Notes under the pieces: generated by a model
The model's input: the letters and a program-made list of their open reading frames with translations, nothing else
What the model was told of the DNA's origin: nothing
Database searches by the model: none
Source: Combretum micranthum
Taxonomy: Eukaryota; Streptophyta; Magnoliopsida; Myrtales; Combretaceae
Reading direction: 5' to 3'
DNA: 64,000 nt
Assembly (NCBI GenBank): GCA_024138025.1
Contig: JAMXBD010001099.1
Coordinates: forward strand, 372,001 to 436,000
Part shown: piece after piece, positions 58,338-64,000 of the stretch
Layout of the letters: each line of letters begins with the position of its first letter
Numbering within the stretch: the first letter of the stretch is position 1
Made by a program: the position numbers and the translations under genes

Positions 58338-59560
58338 ACCCAAGCATCTCTATTATTCTAATTTCTTTTATAATGTCTTCAAACTATCTAAACTCCCAAA
58401 AATTCTCAAACTTAAAGGACTTCACACCTCTATTCTCTCTTAGCCATGTATTAATGATTAATGATACATGATCCAACCTAATAGCTAGAGTATAAGGTAC
58501 TTATGTTTTAGGAAACAAATTCAGCCAATCAACTGATCTAAAAACATTATCAAATATTTCTTTTACCAACAAACTATTGAACCTCTCATTGATCTAAGTA
58601 AATCTTTGCCTTTGATACCTAAGTCTTGAAGATCAACATTAAACACCATTTTTCAAAAGCCTTTTATCTGTCATCAACATCTCTTATTGCACCATTCTTT
58701 TCATAATTTTTAAAAATTCCATTAAAGCCATTTGCACATAATAATGGGCTTAAAATACATTGAGATAGTGACACAATACCGCTCCATGACAACTTCTTGC
58801 CATAAAAATTTGATGATGAACGAATCCATACAGTTGATCCCAGCAATGAACCATCAAAGTATCAAATCTCTATAACAATCATTAGCCTATACTACCATAT
58901 ATCCACTTCATTAGTCCACCAAGGAGTTAACCCAACCTTATGCCATTATAGGCACATAAAACAATCCTAAATACCTTAAACTTTGTTTAATTCTATTAAC
59001 ATATGTACTTTTTATTTTTATAATAAAAACAAAGCATGGATTATTTTTATTAACTAGTCCAAATAAATTTTGAACTATTAAGGATGGACTAAGTCCTTAA
59101 CAAATCTAAATTATCACAATCATGGCTCCCTTGTGGCTATTTGAGACTAGCCACCACTACCTTGAAAATGTTTATCAGCAATCTCTACAACTCTAACATC
59201 AACTAAGGAACTGTCTAAAACTTGATCACTACTATTGATCTTCCTTCCTTTTCATTTCAAACACCCTTTTATGCCTCCACTACACCCCACCGCAAATTAA
59301 GGCACCTTCTCCACAAACAATGCACCTCTATTAACCTTCCTTTTCTTCTCCACCAATGTCATGCCATCTTCTCCTTTCCTTTTAATATTATGACTTTGAA
59401 AAGCCTAAATAGTAGCCCTTTCTTGATTAATTACTGATAGTGCCAATACTGATTGTGAATCATGTTTAGGTTCTTCTATAGGTAAATCAACAAAGTATAT
59501 TGAAGGTGATCTATATTCTAAAGGTTTAATAACATAGATAGTGGAAGAATTTGGCTCCAA
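58338..59560 (-). pseudogene. LINE ORF2: endonuclease domain
   Basis: The minus strand encodes, in order, NPCFVF-like residues near 59040, LVDxW-type sequence near 58900, CANGFNGIFKNYEKNGAIRD (a decayed GDFN motif, about 58690-58735), RDVDDR then KAFEKWCLMLI, RFT*INERFNSLLVKE, WLNLFP, LAIRLDHVSLIINTWL and SFKFENFWEF. This is the APE-type endonuclease of plant L1 elements, which nicks the target. It stops at 58338, the Tekay insertion point, and RT resumes at 44660. Confidence 0.82.
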
Positions 59561-59589
59561 ATGCAACATGCACCCTATTTAGTTGATGC

Positions 59590-60295
59590 TAAACATCATT
59601 ACGAGTCAGTTTCAAACTAAAAATCAGACTAACATGGATAGTTTAGAACCAACCCAGGACCCATTAGTTCTAGCAGGTCTAGCTTATTCATACTTATGGG
59701 ACTAATGACCCATCAAATCATGGATTGTCGAGTTATGAACTGGTTGTCGAACCAATTGACCTAGTGATTTATAGCAAGTTTTATTGGAAATTTAAAAAAA
59801 AAGTACAATGAAAAAACTTGAATAGCACAATAGTTGATATAACAAGATGCAGACATGTAAAGTTTGAACATAATTGATACCCCAATTTTTCATTACTTTC
59901 CAATTACTACTCTTCCTTGCTCTTCTTGTTAGTGTCTTCAACATCAAAGTTTGTATTCTATACATGTGATGGTAAGGTTGGTTTTATGGACATTTATCTT
60001 GTGGTTTATATGTACAATTATATTTTTATTATATGTATATTTTATGGTAAAATATACTCATATATATATATGTAAATAAATAGAGTAAAATTAAGTAATT
60101 TTCTATATTCTTGCTTTTTTTATAACAGAAAATCTCACATTTCTAGTCCTTAGGAACTGAAATTAGATATGTAGGAACTACTGGTTCCATGGAACCAACA
60201 ACTAGCTCGGCTCTTGTAGTTTCAGTTCCATGATTTTGGAATTGGGAACTGGCTGGTTTGGTTCTAAACCGTACTGGACCGTGATGATGTCTAAA
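59590..60295. mobile_element. Possible hAT-type MITE inserted in the LINE
   Basis: Left CATCATTACGAGTCAGTTT and the reverse complement of the right end, CATCATCACGGTCCAGTAC, are similar. Both ends share GTTTAGAACCAACCCAGG / GTTTAGAACCAAACCAGCC a little further in. GGTTCC/GGAACC words are frequent inside. CTAAA lies outside each end, part of a possible 8-bp duplication, but exact ends are unsure. No transposase. Confidence 0.5.
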
Positions 60296-61390
60296 TGGTA
60301 CAACACAAACATCAAACACCGGAGTAACATCCTAGCTTGCATTAACTTTGAATATTAATTCTTCTTTTTAACTACTTGAAATATTGATACTTTAAATGAA
60401 CTTACCCCAAATCGTTAATATCTTTTAATATAATTTACCATTTTCATTCAACAAGAAGTTCATATCACCATAATCAAAGTAATACAAATGATTCCTTTCG
60501 ATATAATCAACAAATAATTTAATGGACACAATAGGATCTTAAGCCAAAAAACTAGAAACCCCTATATTACTACTTTCAAGAGAAACTAATGGTTGTAGGT
60601 TACATTTGGTTTGAAATGTAGGAAAGGAGGAATTATAGAGATTACGCTCCATAACCTACAAAACACTACTTTGAATGTCATGCCAAAAAATCTTCACTAT
60701 TGGAGTAGTTTCTTCTATTTTCCAAACAAGTACTTCCTCAACCCCTCTCATATCCTGTTCACGTAAAACCCATTCCTTAATGTTACAAGCACATCTTAAG
60801 GCAAAACCATCAACAAAACCAAATATATATTTTTATTACATTGAACAGCTAATGTCCAAGTTTCTCACAAGTTAAACAAAAGTCTGACAATGTTCATACT
60901 TAAAACCCTTTTTTATATCTTTCTATAGTATTTTGCAATATACTTATGCTTCTTCAAATGCTTTGTAACATTAAAATGCACGCTACTCTAAAAAATCCAT
61001 TCCTCCCCAATAGAAGCTTACATGTTCTATCTCAATAACTTCCCAAAAAGGCACCAATGAGCTATGCATTCTTATTAGTCATTTGATTAAATTTTACTCC
61101 TTGTATCTAAATCTAAAATGCCACTTCATCTAAACATACCACCCCATATTATATTCATTGCACCACTCCTTCAAAATAAATATATGCTCAAGAACAACCC
61201 AAGCACCATCATTCAAAATCATATGCACAATCTACAATGAATTAAAAGCTATCAAGAATCTGTTAAGATCAGAGGGAGTAAAAACCCTTACCAAATTCTT
61301 CCCGTGATTTTCCAAGAATACTCATCACCGTAGCATTATTTAGAATTTCATCAGCAGCCACACACCCCATTAAATAAACTCTCTCTCCTA
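60296..61390 (-). pseudogene. LINE ORF1 (DUF4283-type, RNA-binding)
   Basis: The minus strand shows FTPSDLNRFLIAFNSL, ILNDGAWVVLEHIFILKEW, RMHSSLVPFWEVIEIE and GFKYEHCQTFV followed by GFVDGFALRCACNI. Spacing and residues fit the DUF4283 domain and the following knuckle-bearing segment (FKYERLPxFC) of plant L1 ORF1, which binds element RNA. Many stops; the knuckle cysteines are mostly gone. Confidence 0.65.
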
Positions 61391-61450
61391 AATTTTACTA
61401 GAAGTGATATTCGGAATTAGACTTTCTACTTCATGATCACTGTCTTGCGT

Positions 61451-62290
61451 CTAGCATATTAATGGTTCTCCTTTATTGCTATGGTGTTCAAACAATCTAT
61501 TCGGTAGCTAGTTACCAATTAGAAAATATATTTATGAGTGTACAAATATAACATAAGACAAGTAGTGCTAGAGTTTAGAAATACAATAGAAATATCAAAA
61601 TTGAAGACAAGTTCATTTAAGGTCTTAACATTTCAAGTAGTTATAAGAAAGAACTAATATTTTGTAAAGTAAATCAAATGAATCGGTTTTTAATTAATTC
61701 TCTTAGTAGTCAATTATGGATATCTTATTTGACTTACTTTACAAAATGAAAATTTCTCTTTTGAATAACTTGAAATATTAATACCTTAAATGAAATTTTT
61801 CTCATGCCTTGATTCATCTTTTTAATCACTTAAAATATTGTTACTTTAAATGAACTTATTCTCAAAAGTTGATGCATTTTTTAATGTAATTTACCCTTTA
61901 GAAATACTAACAAGCAAATAAAGAAAAAAAAAATCAACTAGAAACAAAGGCAGACTAGAGGACAAAAACTTTAATAAGCAAAGAAATGAATAAAAAAGCC
62001 TAAAATCAACATGGCTCAGACAGATGCAGAAGAGAAGAAGCGGGAGTAATGACGAAAATAAAACATCAGCCAAGTAAACCCATAAATGGAGATCTTTCAA
62101 ACAAATAGACGGAAGGTCAGACAAAAAAAAAAAGGGATCCAACCCTACATACTCAAAAGATTCGAAAGAGGTACAAAACGTCAAGAAAATGCAGTACAGA
62201 AGTGAAGTGTTTATGGATTTTCTTGGGAAAGATGCGAAATGATAAGTAACGATGAAAACGAAAGAAGGAATATTCTCTAGCCAAAGTTGC
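61451..62290 (-). other. Non-coding; possible LINE 5' leader or promoter-proximal transcript
   Basis: The minus strand is pyrimidine-rich and lies directly upstream of LINE ORF1. The open frame 61891-62292 (-) is low-complexity Leu/Phe/Ser-rich and shows no domain, so I do not call it a gene. Confidence 0.4.
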
Positions 62291-62299
62291 ATTTATAAG
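62291..62299 (-). promoter_or_regulatory. TATA-like motif upstream of CT-rich leader
   Basis: Minus-strand CTTATAAAT followed about 30 bp on by a pyrimidine-rich stretch. It could be the promoter of the sequence reading into 61450-62260 or chance in AT-rich DNA. Confidence 0.3.
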
Positions 62300-64000
62300 A
62301 GTGATAAATAAAAATGACGAGTGACCAATACCCAAAGGCAAACACACAGTGTGGATCGCTCTCAGAAATCGAGAGGAAATCTCTTATCAAGAGAGAGAGC
62401 GCTCCCATAAAATATATACAACTATACTGTTACGTACAAACATATTTGTTAACTTATATAAATATATATTATGTATCATATTTAATTTTCTTTATCAAAT
62501 AAGTTGTCCTGTGCTTATGAAAATAATAATAAAAAAAAGATAATAATGAGGAATTTTGAACTTAAAAATGTAAAAAAGTTCAGTATAAATTGGTAAGAGT
62601 GAATAAGTACAAAGTGAGTAAGGTATAAGACTTTATACATAATCTATCTTGTAAGTTATATGTTCTTAAATTTTGAAAAGAAAACATACCATGTAATCTT
62701 CTAGAACTACCTACCCACTTATACTTTTAAAACTTATAGGGCATAAGGTATTCTATGAATCTTATAAATTATTCATATTATTATATAAATTTTAAGTGTA
62801 TATGTGATATTAAAAATATTATATAAATATACAATATTATAAGTTCTTCCAAGTTCCATATACAAAACTTGTGGAACCCAACTTAAGAGTCTCTATAGCA
62901 AAACCTGTGATATTAGAAAAATAATTATTCCTATCTTCACTATTTCAAATAAAGAAAAGGATAATGTAAGAGGGGACTTTAAATTTAGCCGCTCTTGGTT
63001 TTTACATTATGAGTTTCGGCGCTTCCTTTGCTATTTTCTAAAACTATTTGTTCTCGATAAGGACCCTCTTGATTAAAGCTCCCACCTCAATTTTATTGTA
63101 TTAAACAAGAAAAACTTCAGTATAATGACATGTTATATGAATTGATTAGCCAATATAAGTATAGGTAAAATCATGACACATGAATAATTTTATAAAAGCT
63201 TTGTACTATTACCACCTCTTGTCTGGAAAACATTGATACTTACCAATCATTTGAACACATAGTGTATTAGCATGATTGGAATTTTTTTCTCATTCATCCC
63301 CCAAAAAACAGCAACATGGATTATAAAAATTATGGTTAATTGCCAAAATACCTTATTGTGATTTTACCTATTTGCAAAATATAACCCATATTGTTTATCC
63401 TAACAAATTGCTAACCAGAGCTTTATTCGATAGTTTAATATTGTTGAATACTATTAAGGATAAATACCACCACTAGATTGGTTTAAAAAATGATTAATTG
63501 ATTTTTTCTTGTCATCGTCAACATCGTGTTCACCCTGTTAGTCTGCCCCTATGCCGTCCCACAGCAATGCCCAAAAACCATTGATAGATCCGACATCCAC
63601 CCAGCACAGACGATACCCACTTTAACGCCCGATGCCTCACCCACACGTGCGCCAAAGAACACCAATTCTACTTCAGACCAACAACTCAATTTACCATCTT
63701 CTTTACACTTCTTGATACCCAAAGCTCTACATACCAATCTGATATCCATTTTGCTCACCGCCACCAACACCTCAAGCCGACACTACTCACCGACCCATCC
63801 TACATAATATCATCACCACATCCATTCGTTAGTAACCCCTAGCCACAGAATAAAACTTACAAACCACCTTCAAACACCATTACATTTTTAATTTTCCAGT
63901 ATTTTCTAGAATAATTGTTAATATATATTTATTTATATCATTTTAATTATTAATATTTTTTATTATATATATTTTATTAAACCAATAAATAATTGAACAA
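62300..64000. other. AT-rich right flank without recognised gene
   Basis: Two overlapping opposite frames at 63526-63807 (+) and 63549-63770 (-) lie in a short GC-richer stretch; neither has a domain or supporting homology I can name. TGGTTAATTGCCAAAATACC at about 63332 resembles one arm of the foldback MITE at 37757 but no partner arm was found. Confidence 0.45.

Larger units (their letters stand above)
42027..61450 (-). mobile_element. L1-type LINE, degenerate, split by two insertions
   Basis: Minus-strand order: ORF1 (about 60300-61390), ORF2 endonuclease (58338-59560), then RT and zf-RVT (42100-44660), ending in an A-rich tail (GAAAAGAAAAGAAAAGAAAA, 42027-42055 region). The Tekay element 44661-58337 lies exactly between the endonuclease and the reverse transcriptase, and a hAT-like insert lies at about 59590-60295. 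Without these inserts it is about 5 kb, normal for a plant L1. Numerous stops and shifts. The 5' boundary is approximate. Confidence 0.85.

Noticed and set aside
61891..62292. 133-aa minus-strand hydrophobic frame resembling a membrane protein
   Set aside because: Low-complexity translation of a CT-rich strand, no homologous motif, adjacent to the LINE 5' side.
63526..63807. 93-aa frame with a hydrophobic start that might be a signal peptide
   Set aside because: Overlaps an equally long antisense frame, has no recognisable domain, and no promoter or intron context.

Overview
This window looks like a gene-poor, repeat-saturated piece of a higher-plant nuclear chromosome, probably heterochromatic. 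The evidence is AT-rich spacer, plant Ty3/gypsy chromovirus-type elements primed by initiator-Met tRNA, a Mutator-like transposase remnant, an L1-type LINE, hAT- and Mutator-type MITEs and a TRIM-like element. I see no convincing intact host gene, no rRNA or tRNA gene, and nothing bacterial. The species cannot be named from the sequence.

Layout. 1-3.3 kb: a broken minus-strand gypsy element (RT, protease/zinc-knuckle region, Gag, PBS and LTR edge) that runs off the left edge. 3.3-4.3 kb: a possible Tat-type LTR with PBS-like tract. 5.9-9.2 kb: a plus-strand Tekay/Del-like LTR. 9.2-14.6 kb: a minus-strand MULE transposase pseudogene split by a 4.1-kb solo LTR with a perfect CCTAA target duplication. 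15.5-17.6 kb: another LTR-like segment interrupted by a 585-bp hAT MITE with a perfect 8-bp duplication. 18-25.9 kb: a 2.5-kb sequence present three times in direct orientation, the first copy enlarged by LTR-like and Helitron-like insertions. 27.1-29.1 kb: a foldback MITE and a TRIM-like element. 30.5-37.7 kb: a minus-strand LTR carrying a 5.2-kb plus-strand solo LTR with perfect CATAT duplication. 37.8-41.9 kb: foldback MITEs, one nested in another. 42.0-61.5 kb: a degenerate minus-strand L1 LINE split by a 13.7-kb Tekay/Del-type retrotransposon (44661-58337) and a smaller hAT-like insertion. 61.5-64 kb: AT-rich sequence with a possible promoter.

The best-preserved unit is the 44661-58337 element. 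It has two 3.7-kb LTRs, PBS, an unrecognised reading frame before gag, gag with three zinc knuckles, a predicted 101-bp GT-AG intron just before protease, RT/RNase H, integrase, chromodomain and a polypurine tract. Its frames are broken mostly by small indels, and its two LTRs differ more by indels than by substitutions, so some breaks may be sequencing error. The two most unusual items are the pre-gag frame and the predicted gag/protease intron. A third is a short block shared by five otherwise divergent LTRs at a nearly constant distance from their 3' ends.
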